Assembly (NCBI GenBank): GCA_030674155.1
Contig: CM060326.1
Location: 29,298,759 to 29,319,785 of the forward strand
Reading direction: 5' to 3'
DNA from: Stramonita haemastoma
Taxonomy: Eukaryota > Mollusca > Gastropoda > Neogastropoda > Muricidae
DNA: 21,027 nt
The notes beneath the pieces were generated by a model that was given only the letters and a program-made list of their open reading frames with translations, was not told where the DNA came from and did not search any database. Positions 1 to 12,246 of this stretch are shown here, piece by piece. Numbering within the stretch: position 1 is the stretch's first letter; each line of letters starts with the position of its first letter. Both the position numbers and the translations under genes were made by a program.

Positions 1-22
1 GTGTGTGTGGGTGTGTGTGTGT

Positions 23-60
<38 letters not shown>

Positions 61-120
61 GTGTGGGTGAGGGAGAGAGAGATAGAGAGAGTGTCTGTGT
101 GTGTGTATGTGTATGTGTGT
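1..120. repeat. TG microsatellite with GA segment
   Basis: Nearly pure TG dinucleotides to about position 60. A short GA-rich block (about 69-90) and further TG with TATG interruptions follow. It is cut by the window edge, so its true length is unknown. Confidence 0.95.
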
Positions 121-212
121 AGGATTATATTCATAAGAGTGCACACGCGCGCATCATCATAAATAATCATACAAAAATTGAAATATATGCACAACAGGAG
201 CAAAAAAACAAC

Positions 213-1890
213 AAAAATACCACCACCACCATCACTACCACTACCCACCGCCAACACTACTAACAACCTCAGCAACAAGAATGAGAACAAGAGCAAAACA
301 ACACAATCACCACCACCACTTCCTCCACCACCACCACCACCTACCACCACCACCACCCCACCCCCACCACCACAACAACCACAACACCAAGGCCCCGATT
401 CACAAGGACAAAGCACGAAGCAAACCTACCACCACCACCACCACCACCACCACCACCACCACCACCACCACCACCACCACCTACCACCACCACCAACTAC
501 CACCACCTACCACCACCACCACCACCACCACCACCACCACAACAACAACAACAACAACAACATGTGTGATTCACAAGGACAAAGCACGAAGCAAACCGAC
601 CACCACCACCACCATTACCACTACCTACCACCACCACCACCACCACACCACCACCACCACCACCACCACCACCACCACCACACGACAACAATAACAACAA
701 CAATAACAACAAGGCCCTGATTCACAAGGACAAAGCACGAAGCAAACCTATCACCACCACCACCACCGCCACCACCACCTACCACCCCCACCACCACCGC
801 CACCCCCACCACCACCACCGCCACCCCCACCACCACCACCACCACCACCATCAACACAACAACAACAACAAGGCCCTGATTCACAAGGACAAAGCACGAA
901 GCAAACTTACCATCACCACCACCACCACCACCACCACCACCACCACCACCACCACCACCACCACCACCACCACCACCAACAACAACAAACAGGCCTTGAT
1001 TCACAAGGACAAAGCACGAAGCAAACCTACCACCACCATCACCACCACCTACCACTACCACCACCACCACTACCACTACCACACCACCACCACCACCACC
1101 ACCTACCGCCCCACCACCACCACCACCACCACCACCACCACCACCTACCACTACCACCACACCACTACCACTACCACTACCACACACCACCACCACCACC
1201 ACCACAACAACAACACAATAACAACAACAATAACAACAACAAGGCCCTGATTCACAAGGACAAAGCACGAAGGAAATCTACCACCACCACCACCTACCAC
1301 CACCACCACCTACCACCCCCCACCACCACCGCCACCCCCCCCACCACCACCAACCACCACCACCACAACAACAACAACCAACAAGGCCCTGATTCACAAG
1401 GACAAAGCACGAAGCAAACTTACCACCACCACCACCACCACCACCACCACCCACCACCACCACACCATACCACCACCACCACCACAACAACAACCAGGCC
1501 TTGATTCACAAGGACAAAGCACGAAGCAAACCTACCACCACCATCACCACCACCTACCACTACCACCACCACCACTACCACTACCACCACCACCACCACC
1601 TACCGCCACCACCACCACCACCACCACACCACTACCACTACCACCACTACCATTACCACTACCACTACCACTACCACTACCACCACCACCACCACCACAA
1701 CAACAACAATAACAACAACAATAACAACAACAAGGCCCTGATTCACAAGGACAAAGCACGAAGCAAACCTATCACCACCACCACCACCGCCACCACCACC
1801 TACCACCACCACAACCACCACCACCACAACAACAACAACAACATCAAGTCCCTGATTCACAAGGACAAAGCACGAAGCAAACAGCAGCAA
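213..1890. repeat. Higher-order minisatellite: ten conserved cores in (CAC)n/(CAA)n
   Basis: A low-complexity field of CCA/CAC, CTA and CAA triplets contains ten near-identical copies of a complex core beginning GATTCACAAGGACAAAGCAC and continuing GAAGCAAAC. The core starts at about 397, 568, 719, 878, 998, 1249, 1391, 1503, 1740 and 1854. Most cores are preceded by AAGGCCCT. The cores fall into three types that recur in order. Cores 5 and 8 share GGCCTTGATT and the same following CAT/CTA pattern. Cores 3, 6 and 9 are preceded by AACAATAACAACAAC. Cores 4 and 7 are followed by TTACC. The higher-order unit is therefore about 460-530 bp. Long open frames here (poly-His, poly-Thr, poly-Pro on plus, poly-Gly/Val on minus) follow from the triplet period and are not treated as genes. 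Confidence 0.93.
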
Positions 1891-1894
1891 TAAA

Positions 1895-2053
1895 TCGTAG
1901 CTGCAGCAAACCTGACCCCGAAGATGGGTAATGTCGATGTGTCTGATTCACAGGCTGCTGCTAGGCCTATCCCTCCCGTAAACACCATCCTTTGTCATAA
2001 CACATAATATCTCTTCTCACCTTCTTTCTAGCCACCTCCCCTCCCTTCCAATC
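1895..2053. repeat. Diverged interspersed repeat, copy A
   Basis: Unique-looking sequence between the minisatellite and a TC run. It resembles 3866-4000 in order and spacing: GCAAA, then a GAAGATG/AGATGTTAAG-like stretch, then GTC..ATGTG..GATTCACAG, then CCTCC, then TATCTCTTCTC near its end. Both copies lie downstream of an A/C-rich repeat and upstream of a TC/TCTG repeat. It carries no recognised coding region. An old interspersed repeat (for example a SINE or LINE end) is an inference. Confidence 0.4.
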
Positions 2054-2120
2054 TCAACCGTTTCCCTCTCTGTCTCTGTCTGTGTCTGTGTTTCTGTCTC
2101 TCGCGCGCTCTTTCTCTCTT
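2054..2120. repeat. TC/TCTG pyrimidine-rich repeat
   Basis: Imperfect TCTG and TC units with a CGCGCG interruption near 2103. It forms the left flank of the small AATAAA-bearing island at 2121-2175. Confidence 0.8.
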
Positions 2121-2175
2121 ATTGTTGAGGCTGGTCGCCTGAAGAATAAATCTTGTTCATTGTTCATTGTTCTTC
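2121..2175 (+). mobile_element. Short retrotransposon 3'-end remnant in a TC repeat
   Basis: About 50 bp of non-repetitive sequence, GGCTGGTCGCCTGAAG, is followed by AATAAA and then about three copies of a 7-bp unit (ATTGTTC). The sequence then becomes (TC)n again. An AATAAA signal followed by a short tandem tail is the usual look of a LINE or SINE 3' end. It is TC-rich on both sides, which suggests a heavily 5'-truncated insertion into a TC microsatellite. The family is not identified. Confidence 0.4.
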
Positions 2176-2545
<370 letters not shown>

Positions 2546-2735
2546 ACGTGTCTCTCTGTCTGTCGATGCATCTATTTCTTTCCCCCCTCTGTAACTGTCT
2601 GTGTCTGTCTGTCGTTGTCCATGTGTCTTCCTGTCACCCTCTCAGTATTTCTGCCGCTCTGTCTTTGTCTCTGTCTGTTCTTTCTGTCTGTCTGTCTCTC
2701 ATTTGTCTTTGTCTGCCTTTCTCTCTCTCACTCCC
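2546..2735. repeat. Degenerate TCTG/TC repeat
   Basis: Pyrimidine-rich TCTG, TCTC and TTTC units with many substitutions. It is an older, decayed microsatellite continuing the TC field. Open frames here are short and composed of Ser, Leu, Cys and Val only. Confidence 0.75.
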
Positions 2736-2787
2736 GAAGCAAAAAGCGACACAAACAAACCTAGAGCAAAACAGGAGCGTTAAACAA

Positions 2788-2828
2788 CACGCGCGCGCGC
2801 GCCCACACACACACATACACACACAAGA
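2788..2828. repeat. GC/CA microsatellite
   Basis: An alternating purine-pyrimidine run: (CG)n at about 2791-2801, then CA units with a TA interruption. It directly precedes the LINE-like 3' end at 2829-2885. Confidence 0.85.
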
Positions 2829-2885
2829 AGCAAATTTATTGCTTACTCAATGTACCATCTGGAAATAAAATTTTGACTTTGACCT
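2829..2885 (+). mobile_element. LINE-like 3'-end remnant inside a CA repeat
   Basis: The sequence runs TTTATTGC..CAATGTACC then GGAAATAAAATTTTGAC and a duplicated TTTGAC tail before (CA)n resumes. A GGAAATAAA signal followed by a short repeated tail is a common 3' terminus for CR1/L2-like LINEs. There is CA repeat on both sides and only about 57 bp of element, so this would be a very short 5'-truncated insertion. The family assignment is tentative. Confidence 0.4.
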
Positions 2886-2886
2886 T

Positions 2887-2922
2887 CACACACACAGCAA
2901 AGACACACACACACACACACAA

Positions 2923-2965
<43 letters not shown>

Positions 2966-3030
2966 ACACACAAAATACATACACACGCACACACGCACAC
3001 TCACACCCTCCACCCACACACACAAAACCA
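2887..3030. repeat. CA microsatellite
   Basis: (CA)n with AA and CCAC interruptions. The purest part is about 2930-2962. Confidence 0.92.
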
Positions 3031-3225
3031 CACAAAACAAAATAATGTAATGAAGGGTGAACAAATATATGTGAACATAGTAAAATGTCTTAGCGTGTAG
3101 AAAAAAAATAGTGGGTATGTTTGAAAATAAAAACATTTATATTGTGATTACTGCTGTTGTAGCATTCATTTATTGTTATTGGTAAATTCGTATATGTTTT
3201 TGTCATAAATATAACCTTGTCAACA
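3031..3225. other. AT-rich spacer, no gene recognised
   Basis: Unique AT-rich sequence between two CA repeats. No open frame of useful length and no transposon domain was seen. It contains AAATAAAAACATTTATA near 3123. Confidence 0.6.
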
Positions 3226-3591
3226 CAGACACAGACAGACAAACAAGCAGACAGAGAGACAGATAGACTTCACCCATACAGACATACACACATTTAAACA
3301 CACATTAACCACACACAACACAAACACACACACACATTTAAACACACACATATTAACCACACAACACACACAACACACACACAACACACACACACACACA
3401 CACACACACAACAAACACAAAACAAACATCAAGTAATATCTAATATCACGTAATGCGAAAAGACACTAAAATAAAGAAAACACAAACACACACACACGCA
3501 CACATACACAACACAAACAAACACACACAAACACAACACACAACAAACACACACAAACTCACACACAACCACACACACACACACACACACA

Positions 3592-3651
<60 letters not shown>

Positions 3652-3733
3652 CACAACACACAAACAACACACACACACACAAACATACACACACAAGCAA
3701 ACACACACACACTTACACACATTCACCCTCCCC

Positions 3734-3816
<83 letters not shown>

Positions 3817-3835
3817 ACACACATACACACCGCAG
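3226..3835. repeat. CA-rich microsatellite complex
   Basis: Several (CA)n runs with AAC and ATAC interruptions at about 3285-3420, 3480-3720 and 3731-3820. The longest pure run is about 3738-3812. A short AT-rich island (about 3421-3478) separates the first two. Cys/Val and Thr/His open frames are products of the dinucleotide period. Confidence 0.93.
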
Positions 3836-3865
3836 AACAGGAATAACTCGCTCGCCCCCAACAAG

Positions 3866-4000
3866 CACAGCCATTAGCAAAGCAGGCCCAGATGTTAAGA
3901 AATGTCAGCCATGTGATTCACAGTCTGGCTTTGCCCCTCCTGCACACATCCATTCCCTCTGTTCAGGTCTGAAGTTATCTCTTCTCGCCTCCTAACTGAT
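3866..4000. repeat. Diverged interspersed repeat, copy B
   Basis: Partner of 1895-2053. It contains GCAAAGCAGGCCCAGATG, GTCAGCCATGTGATTCACAG, CCCCTCC and TTATCTCTTCTCGCCTCC in the same order as copy A, with many differences. CA repeat lies upstream and TCTG/TC repeat downstream. Its origin is unknown. Confidence 0.4.
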
Positions 4001-4002
4001 TC

Positions 4003-4052
4003 ATTCTCTCTCTGTCTTTGTCTCTGTCTGTCTGTCTGTCTGTCTGTCTGTT

Positions 4053-4118
<66 letters not shown>

Positions 4119-4395
4119 CCTCTTCTGTTCTGTCCTGCTGTCTGTCTACCGTCTCTCTCTGTCTTCTCTTCTCTCTCTCTCTCTCTCTCTCTTCCCGTCT
4201 CTCTTCTCTTCCTCATCCCGTTCTCTCGTCTTTTCTCTCCTCTCTCTCTCCTCCTCTCCTCTCTCTCATCTCTCCCCTCTTCCTTCTCCTTTCTCTCTCT
4301 CTCTTCTTCTTTCATCTCCCCTTCTGTCTATTCTGTTTCTGTCCGTGTCTGTATCTGCGTCTAGCTGTCTCGTGTCTGTGTGGATCCCCTTCTCC
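4003..4395. repeat. TCTG/TC homopyrimidine-rich tract
   Basis: (TCTG)n at about 4015-4070, pure (TC)n at about 4070-4113, then a mostly pyrimidine block with CCTC, TTCTC and CATC variants to about 4330. The minus strand is an A/G tract with GAGA mirror symmetry. Confidence 0.9.
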
Positions 4396-4399
4396 CTGT

Positions 4400-4560
4400 T
4401 TGTATGTATGTATGTATGTATGTATGTATGTATGTATGTATGTATGTATGTATGTATGTATGTATGTATGTATTGTATGTATGTGTGTATGTGTGTATGT
4501 GTGTATGTATGTATGTATGTATGTATGTATGTATGTATGTATGTATGTATGTATGTATGT
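4400..4560. repeat. TGTA tetranucleotide microsatellite
   Basis: (TGTA)n with a TTGTA break near 4471 and a TGTGTA segment at 4480-4503, then (TGTA)n again. The Met-Tyr-Val-Cys open frames in this stretch are simply the tetranucleotide read in triplets. Confidence 0.95.
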
Positions 4561-4622
4561 CTGTCTGTCTATCTGCCTGTCTGTCTGTCTATCTGCCTGC
4601 CTGTTTGTCTGTCTGCCTGCCT
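4560..4622. repeat. TCTG/TCTA/TGCC tetranucleotide repeat
   Basis: Imperfect TCTG units with TCTA and TGCC variants. It follows on from the TGTA array and leads into the first of two close cassette copies. Confidence 0.85.
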
Positions 4623-4702
4623 CTCTTGTGGCCAGAAATAGCAGTAAGTGCCAAATTTATCCTACTCTTTTTTTCTTGCATCATCTATGCCTCTGTCGCT
4701 CT
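4623..4702. repeat. Short cassette, copy 2
   Basis: CTTGTGGCCAGAAATAGCAG, TAAGTGCCAAATTTATC, a T-rich block, then CTTGCATCATCTATGCCTCT. It is nearly identical to 4785-4855, about 162 bp downstream, and more distantly similar to 2471-2545. TC repeats lie on both sides. Confidence 0.85.
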
Positions 4703-4784
4703 CTCTCTCTCTCTCACTCTCTATGTCCCTGTCTCACTCTCTCACTCCTTGTGTATATCTCTCTTTTTTTTTCCCCTCGCTCTC

Positions 4785-4855
4785 TCTTGTGGCTAGAAAT
4801 AGCGGTAAGTGCCAAATTTATCTTCCTCTTTTCTTCTTGCATCATCTCTGTCTCC
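4785..4855. repeat. Short cassette, copy 3
   Basis: CTTGTGGCTAGAAATAGCGG, TAAGTGCCAAATTTATC, a T/C-rich block and CTTGCATCATCTCTG. Together with copy 2 it forms a direct duplication whose spacer is itself TC-rich. This suggests segmental duplication of cassette plus microsatellite. Confidence 0.85.
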
Positions 4856-5049
4856 TTCTGTCTGTCTGTCTGTCTATGTACCTCTGTCTGTCTGTCAGTC
4901 TACGTGCCTCTGTCTGTCTGTCAGTCTGTCTCTGCCTGTCTTTCTCTGTCTCGGTATCTGTCTCTGTCTTTCTGTGTTTCTTACTGTCTCTGTCTCTTGG
5001 TCTCTATCTCTTTATGTGTTTGTCAATTTATCAGTCTCTGTCTCTTCCG
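4856..5049. repeat. Degenerate TCTG/TC repeat
   Basis: TCTG units (4861-4935), then increasingly degenerate TCTC/TTTC/TGTC pyrimidine-rich sequence. No gene was seen. Confidence 0.8.
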
Positions 5050-5093
<44 letters not shown>

Positions 5094-5256
5094 TTCTTTC
5101 TTTTTCTTTTCTTTTCTTTTTCTTTTATATTCTTTTCTTTCTTTCTTTTTTTCTTTCTTTTCTTTTCTTTTCTTTCTTTTCTTTCTTTTCTTTTCTTTCT
5201 TTCTTTCTTTCCATCTTTTCTTTCTTTCCTTCTTTCTTTCTTTTTTCTTTCTTTTT

Positions 5257-5338
<82 letters not shown>

Positions 5339-5357
5339 CTCTTTCTTTCTTTCTTTT
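5050..5357. repeat. TTTC tetranucleotide microsatellite
   Basis: (TTTC)n with length variants (TTTTC, TTTTTC) and a few CATC/CTTC breaks, about 300 bp of almost pure pyrimidine. Phe/Leu/Ser open frames arise from the repeat. Confidence 0.95.
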
Positions 5358-5450
5358 TCTGTCTGTCTGTTTGTTTGTCTGTCCGTCTATCTGTCTCTGT
5401 CTGTCTGTCTATCTGCCTGTGTGGCTGTCTGTCTGTCTGTCTGTCTGATT
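5358..5450. repeat. TCTG tetranucleotide repeat
   Basis: TCTG units with TTTG, TCCG, TCTA and TGCC variants. It joins the TTTC array to the following TC run. Confidence 0.88.
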
Positions 5451-5452
5451 CT

Positions 5453-5528
<76 letters not shown>

Positions 5529-5550
5529 ATCTCTCTTTCTCTCTTGGCAG
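5451..5550. repeat. TC microsatellite (left arm of inverted TC/GA pair)
   Basis: Pure (TC)n at about 5458-5525, then TTC variants. It is followed about 150 bp later by the complementary (GA)n run at 5705-5866, so the two can pair as a long inverted repeat. Confidence 0.93.
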
Positions 5551-5704
5551 AGAGTAAGATAACTTGGCTTGGAAGAGTGGAAGGGCGAAGAGGAGGGTGG
5601 GGTGCTATGACAATAGGGGGGAGGGTTTTTCTGTTTACATTTAGGTTATTGATAGCCTCGTTAGTCACATCGAAGATGCTCCTTCTTCATCGTGGTTTGG
5701 CATT
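5551..5704. other. Unique spacer between TC and GA arrays
   Basis: Purine-rich unique sequence with G runs (GGAGGGTGGGG, AGGGGGGAGGG). No gene or transposon feature was recognised. Confidence 0.55.
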
Positions 5705-5897
<193 letters not shown>

Positions 5898-6064
5898 AAT
5901 GTTTTTATTGAACATCAGCCTTGGGCCACAATTCAAAACCAAGTGGGAGATGGGGGAGTGGATGTATGTGCATATAACAAATTTGTTCAAAGTCTCACCA
6001 TAAAGCAACGGTACACACTTGATACAACGCATCTTTTTCACTCTTAGATCTAGATCTACTTACT
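5898..6064 (-). other. 3' UTR of LINE-1
   Basis: Non-coding sequence between the ORF2 stop (TAA just below 6067) and the tail. It includes the palindromes AGATCTAGATCT (about 6046-6057) and AACAAATTTGTT (about 5978-5989). Such structures near LINE 3' ends can be recognised by the element's own reverse transcriptase, but that role is only inferred here. Confidence 0.6.
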
Positions 6065-6910
6065 TTACATAAGTTCTGCCACTGTCTGTCTTCTTCGAAT
6101 AGCACGGAATAAAAATGTTGCTAGCTGCACTGAACCACATCTACTACGTGCCTGAAGAAGAAAAGGCATAGGGACATGAAGAAGATCTTTCAGGTAACTG
6201 GTTCGTAAATCTGTATATAATGGACAAATATATATTAGATGGTATTCATCTTCAATAACGTTTTTGCACAAAGAACAGTTTTTATCTTGATTGTTGTTGC
6301 TGTATCTATTGAGATTATTATTTAAAGGAAGAACATTCATTCTGGCCTGTGACAGTGCAACTCTGAAACAATAAATATCAATACTATGAAGATACAATTC
6401 TTTTTCAAAAACAGTCTTAAAAGATCTATATGTTGCATACCTGTTACTCTCTCTCATGACACCTGACCACTCCTGAATAAACATATCAATTAATCTTTGC
6501 TTGAATGCACTAAGGAATCCCTGAATATCACCAACACCCTGTTGTAGCCAAACAATATTAAACCCTGAATTACACAACAATTCCCTTACACTTGCTACCC
6601 AACATTTTTTACCTTTCTGATCTAGAATTAATTGCATTTCGTAGGCCTGTCTTGGCAACCTCTGATTACTCATTTGTAGTAATTTTAACCAATATCTAAC
6701 TGCACAAATATATGAGTTGATGAATAAAGGATATCTGGCAACTTCCCCATAAACCATTTTATTTGGTGTTTTAACAGGAACTCCCAGAAAACGTTTACAA
6801 GCCATCAAATGTATTTTTCTACATGTTCTAAGCGATTTACTCCCCATACTTCAGATGCATATAGCAATATTGGCTTAATTTTTACATCAAAAACTTTAAA
6901 ATAAACCTGG
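6065..6910 (-). pseudogene. LINE-1 ORF2 C-terminal domain with CCHC-like finger
   Basis: From 6847 down to 6065 a 260-residue frame encodes the region downstream of the reverse transcriptase. It contains CKRFLGVPVKTPN near its start and a C-X2-C-X8-H-X4-C motif (Cys191, Cys194, His203, Cys208 of this frame; CSLCKN..EDEYH). Such a finger is usual at the C-terminus of many LINE ORF2 proteins. A short stretch in another frame (about 6905-6820, including ILLYASEVWG) joins it to the upstream part. The break at about 6820 lies in an A run and equals one missing base. The start shown is not a true initiation codon, because this is the end of a larger polyprotein. The corresponding part of LINE-2 is at 18088-18370. 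Confidence 0.85.
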
Positions 6911-7096
6911 TAAGAAATATCTTTGTTTTTTGAATGCTCTAATTAAACTTATTAGTGCTTTTTTCCCTTTTACACACAAATGTTCTGTACCCAGCCTATG
7001 ACAAAGTTTTGTCGTAAAAACATACCCCAAATAACAATATTTATTTACAACTTCTAACTTTTTATCTCCTAAAAACCATTCCTCATCCTTACCCAA
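6896..7096 (-). pseudogene. LINE-1 ORF2 segment after the reverse transcriptase palm
   Basis: A 66-residue frame with KDEEWFLG, then NKYCYLGYVF, a YLG motif that matches the thumb-proximal block following the FADD motif in LINE reverse transcriptases. It continues the RT at 7069-8007 through a frameshift near 7085-7100, where LGKDEEW lies in a different frame from the upstream RKGG. It passes into the C-terminal domain through a second frameshift near 6900. Confidence 0.8.
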
Positions 7097-8007
7097 ATCC
7101 CTCCTTTCCTACAGACCATAACTTTGGTTTTATATGTATTAATGTTTAATTTCATATCCACACAACACTTTTGGAGAATATTCAACTGATTCTGCAGGCC
7201 TACAGGAGTAGAAGACAACAAAACAACATCATCTGCAAAAAGCAAAATGAACAACTCTACAGCACCTGGTATCAGTTGTACACCATGTTTTCCCTTCACA
7301 GACATATGAGTTGCTAGTTGGTTAATAAACATTCCAAACAAAGTAGGACTCAAGACACACCCTTGTCGAACCCCTAAAGGGCAGTCAAAAAAATCTGAAT
7401 ATTCGTTATTGGATCTAACACAAGATATCAAACTACTGTACATTGCGCGTAGGGAACAGAAAAATTTTCCTCTAACACCTTGGTCTCTAATCAATTGTAG
7501 TAGCTTGTCATGTCTTACTGAATCAAAAGCTTTTCTGAAATCAACAAAAGCAACATACAATTTTTTACTCCGCTGAGAAAAGCATTTTTGAATAATAGAG
7601 TGTGGACAAAAAATATGATCAGTTGTTGAATAATTTTTGCGAAAACCAGCCTGACCTTCTGAGATCATTTCATTGTCTTCCAACCATGTATAAAGCCGCT
7701 TGTTTAGTATTGTGCTGTAGCACTTGGAAATTGTGCTCAGCAGAGAAACCCCTCTATAGTTGTCAACATTTTCAGTGTCACCTTTCTTGTAGATAGGTAT
7801 AACAATGGCTTTGGCCCATTCATTTGGGTAAATGCCTTTTGAAAATAGTAAATTGAACAATTTATGTAAAAAAGGAACTGTAATTGTACTACCAATCTTC
7901 AACATTTCTGTGGTAACGCCATCCATTCCGCAAGCTTTGCCAAATTTTAATTTGTTAACAGCATTAGCCACTTCCCCTTCAGTTATTTCATAATTTAAGA
8001 TATGATC
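7069..8007 (-). pseudogene. LINE-1 reverse transcriptase domain
   Basis: Element-encoded RNA-directed DNA polymerase that would copy LINE RNA at the nicked target. Motifs in order from residue 1 at 7971: GKACGMDG (11-18), IPIYKKGD and NYRGVSLL (58-78), GQAGFRKNYSTTDH (106-119), the first catalytic aspartate in VDFRKAFDS (143-151), GVRQGCVLSPTLF (200-212), the catalytic FADD box in LLFADDVVLL (243-252; about 7228-7239) and LNINTYKTK (275-283). All main RT blocks are present. A TAG at 8008-8010 interrupts the frame just upstream, although the same frame stays open beyond it, and the 3' end is lost to a frameshift. LINE-2 carries a much more decayed relative. Confidence 0.93.
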
Positions 8008-8514
8008 CTATTGCTCAGTCAAGCCAATCCCACCATTTTGCATATTTCCTGAGATACTATCATCAATAGAAAACACCTTTTTAAAATGATCATACCACTC
8101 ACTTATAGATATATTATTAGTATTAATTGATCTCTGCTTCCCACAACCCATTTCAGATAGTTGTTTCCAAAATTTAGAAGAATCTGTAATATTTGACGTT
8201 AACTGTAATACTTGGTCATGTCTTAACTTTCTTTTCTTTATTTTTAGTATTGCCTTGTAACTCTTTTTTGCTTCTACATGCATTAACCTATCTTCAGTTT
8301 TTCTAGACTTCCTAAAAGTTCTTAATGTCTGTCAACTTTTAATTTTGGCTTGATGGCATTCATTATCAAACCACACGGAAGATTTCTTTGGTGCATTGGG
8401 ATATACTTTCTTCAACATACTTCTACTAGCAGTTAACAAACAATGCACAAAAATATCCAATGCACCATCCACATCTTGTTCTATAACACTTTCTGCATCT
8501 TGCAATCTACCTTT

Positions 8515-8541
<27 letters not shown>
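8008..8541 (-). pseudogene. LINE-1 ORF2 linker between endonuclease and reverse transcriptase
   Basis: One frame (8541 to 8008) holds VKGRLQDAESVIEQDVDGAL, SSVWFDNECHQAK and then, after a TGA at 8332-8334, LRTFRKSRKTEDRL, KLRHDQVLQL and ISEWYDHFKKVFS. The frame matches LINE-2 16436-17036, which has LDSDVDTAL, VVWFDKECSNLK and WYRHFRDLLE in the same order. The TGA follows AGT and precedes CAG, so a CGA-to-TGA change at a CpG is a simple explanation. The join to the endonuclease near 8520 is another frameshift. This connector is normally found between APE and RT domains; no separate enzymatic role is implied. Confidence 0.85.
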
Positions 8542-10030
<1,489 letters not shown>

Positions 10031-10560
10031 GACAGAGATAGAGACAGACAGGGGCAGAGGATTAGCGTTATGAACAGATGTTTGATATAAAGAACAGTAT
10101 GATGAACATAATTTTTAACAAATAAAAATAAAGCAAAAAATGAAACCAAAAAAACACCAAAAACCATCCCCAACAGCAACCCAACCATATACAAACAAAC
10201 GAACAAATCCAGCAACTAAAATAAAAAAATGATAAAAAAGTGGATTAATTAAAAACAACAACAAAAAACAACTGGAAACAAACACAAACACACCAAACTT
10301 AACATATGAGTGCTTATTCTATTATCCTTGAAATAATAAAAAAGAATTTAAATAAAAAAAAATAACCAACAATTCAGAAAATTACAATGAAAACAAGCCA
10401 AAGAAGAAAGGGGAAAAATAGTAAGATATGCGTGCTTAGAATGGCCACACCATGAAGTGTATAAAAAGGACAGTTATTTCTATGAGCAAGTGTTTTGGGG
10501 TTCTTGTCGCTCCTACTGCTGCAGCTGTTGTTTTTTTTTTAATATTATTGTTAAACTAGA
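10031..10560. other. AT-rich unique sequence, no gene recognised
   Basis: A-rich on the plus strand with many AAAAC/AAATAAA words (10100-10420). Beyond 10440 it is mixed sequence with a T9 run near 10534. No open frame with domain-like composition was seen. Confidence 0.6.
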
Positions 10561-11093
<533 letters not shown>

Positions 11094-11190
11094 AGACAAG
11101 ACAAATTCTTTTATTCGAGGAGAGAGAGATTTTACTGAGGGAAAGGAAAAAGCACACTTTTTAACATTAATCCCGCAGTCAAGGAAAATT
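11094..11190 (-). mobile_element. 3'-end family, copy 1 (TTGTC tail)
   Basis: Plus-strand GACAAGACAAATTC then TTTTATTCGAGGA; on the element strand this is TCCTCGAATAAAAGAATTTGTCTTGTC followed by (CT)n, split here as the signal CGAATAAAAG and a TTGTC tail. The next 60 bp contain AAGCACACTTTTTAACAT..CCCGC, which resembles the hairpin region of copy 2 but is diverged and contains an extra GAGAGAGA insertion. The 5' boundary is unclear. Confidence 0.55.
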
Positions 11191-11488
11191 CACAGTGAAA
11201 AGTCAAACAAACAAATAAATGAAGATCTGAAAGAGAATTGATATTGCAGTTATTTCAATAGAAAATGCTAACAAACAAATAAACAAAAATCAGGTCAACA
11301 GAGTAATCAATAATAAAGAACATGGCAGAAATATTTGATAATGGAGTAAGTAAGAAAAACAAACGTTTTCAAAATTACATTATTCAAACCCAAGATGAAG
11401 TAGATGACCACACAAAGCAGAGCTGATTATAGGAAAATAGTAATGAAAGGGGAAGAGAAAGAGGGAGATCTGTCAAAATAGCAAGAGA
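11191..11488. other. AT-rich unique sequence, no gene recognised
   Basis: Between 3'-end copies 1 and 2. It contains AAACAAACAAATAAA words and no coding signal. It may be the body of copy 1 or older flanking sequence; the sequence alone does not decide. Confidence 0.5.
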
Positions 11489-11660
11489 CAAGGCAAGGCA
11501 AGGCAAGGCAAGGCAAGGCAAGGCAAGGCAAATTCTTTTATTCGAGGATAATAGATAAGCACACATGTGCTTTTTTACATCCAGTCCCCGCCCTTTTCAG
11601 GGATGACATCAAAATAAAAGATATTAAACAACAAAACTATACGCAGTACCAAACAACATA
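11489..11660 (-). mobile_element. 3'-end family, copy 2 (TTGCC tail)
   Basis: Plus strand: about eight GGCAA units (11491-11530), then ATTCTTTTATTCGAGGATAATAG, split as ATTC plus TTTTATTCGAGGATAATAG, then TAAGCACACATGTGCTT and TTTACATCCAGTCCCCG. On the element strand this is a 3' terminus with a hairpin (AAGCACA / TGTGCTT), an AATAAAAG signal and a TTGCC tandem tail. It matches 18720-18795 over about 60 bp in the opposite orientation. The upstream limit of the element is not visible. Confidence 0.7.
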
Positions 11661-11668
11661 CAGGAATA

Positions 11669-11740
11669 AGTACACTACATATAATAAGGTAAGAGAAATG
11701 CGACAGTACACTACATATAATAAGGTGAGAAAGGTGCACT
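11669..11740. repeat. Tandem duplication of a 36-bp unit
   Basis: AGTACACTACATATAATAAG plus GT is repeated at 11669 and 11705. The rest of the two 36-bp units (AAGAGAAATGCGAC and GAGAAAGGTGCACT) is diverged. It lies just upstream, on the element strand, of 3'-end copy 2. Confidence 0.85.
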
Positions 11741-11814
11741 CATTCAGAGGAGAAAATCAGAAGTCACAATAAAATAATTTGGATTACTAAAGAAGAAGAA
11801 AAGAAACGGAGAAA

Positions 11815-12036
11815 AAAACCCCAAGAACAAAACAAACAAACAAATAAACAAACAAAAAACAAAACAAAACAAAAAAAACCCCAACAAACAAACAAACAAA
11901 CAAACAAAAAAAACAAAAACAACCCCCCAAAAAAAAACAACAAACAAAACAAACAAACAAACAAACAAAAAACCCCAACAACTCCCCCCCCAAAAAACAC
12001 AAAAAAACAAACAACAACAACAACAACAACAACAAA
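11815..12036. repeat. AAAC/AC-rich and CAA repeats
   Basis: AAAC tetranucleotide units with C runs (CCCC, C6-C8), then (CAA)n at about 12010-12034. Minus-strand Phe/Val/Cys/Leu open frames here are low complexity. Confidence 0.88.
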
Positions 12037-12210
12037 ACGCTAGTAGATAAAGAGCCAGCAGGAGAACATTATAATAAACAACTGAAACATCAGTCTACGG
12101 CCATATATCTAAAGTTAATCAAGTCATTTAAATCATACATTTGGATAAAAGGGGGAAAAAAATAAATGATATTCTTATTTGAAGGGGGCGGGGGAGAATA
12201 CTATATAAAA

Positions 12211-12246
<36 letters not shown>

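Noticed and set aside
391..1885. CRISPR-like pattern: ten direct repeats of about 30 bp separated by variable spacers
   Set aside because: Spacers are low-complexity triplets of very unequal length (about 80-220 bp), there are no cas genes, and the setting is eukaryotic. It is a minisatellite.
178..1893. Long open frames with poly-His, poly-Thr, poly-Pro (plus) or poly-Gly/Val (minus)
   Set aside because: They are open because the repeat has a period of three and few stop triplets; several frames on both strands are open at once.
7602..7796. Plus-strand 64-codon frame opposite the LINE-1 reverse transcriptase
   Set aside because: Antisense shadow of a domain with clear RT motifs on the other strand.
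10031..10560. Possible gene between the repeat blocks
   Set aside because: A-rich sequence without an open frame of mixed composition; nothing to support a gene.
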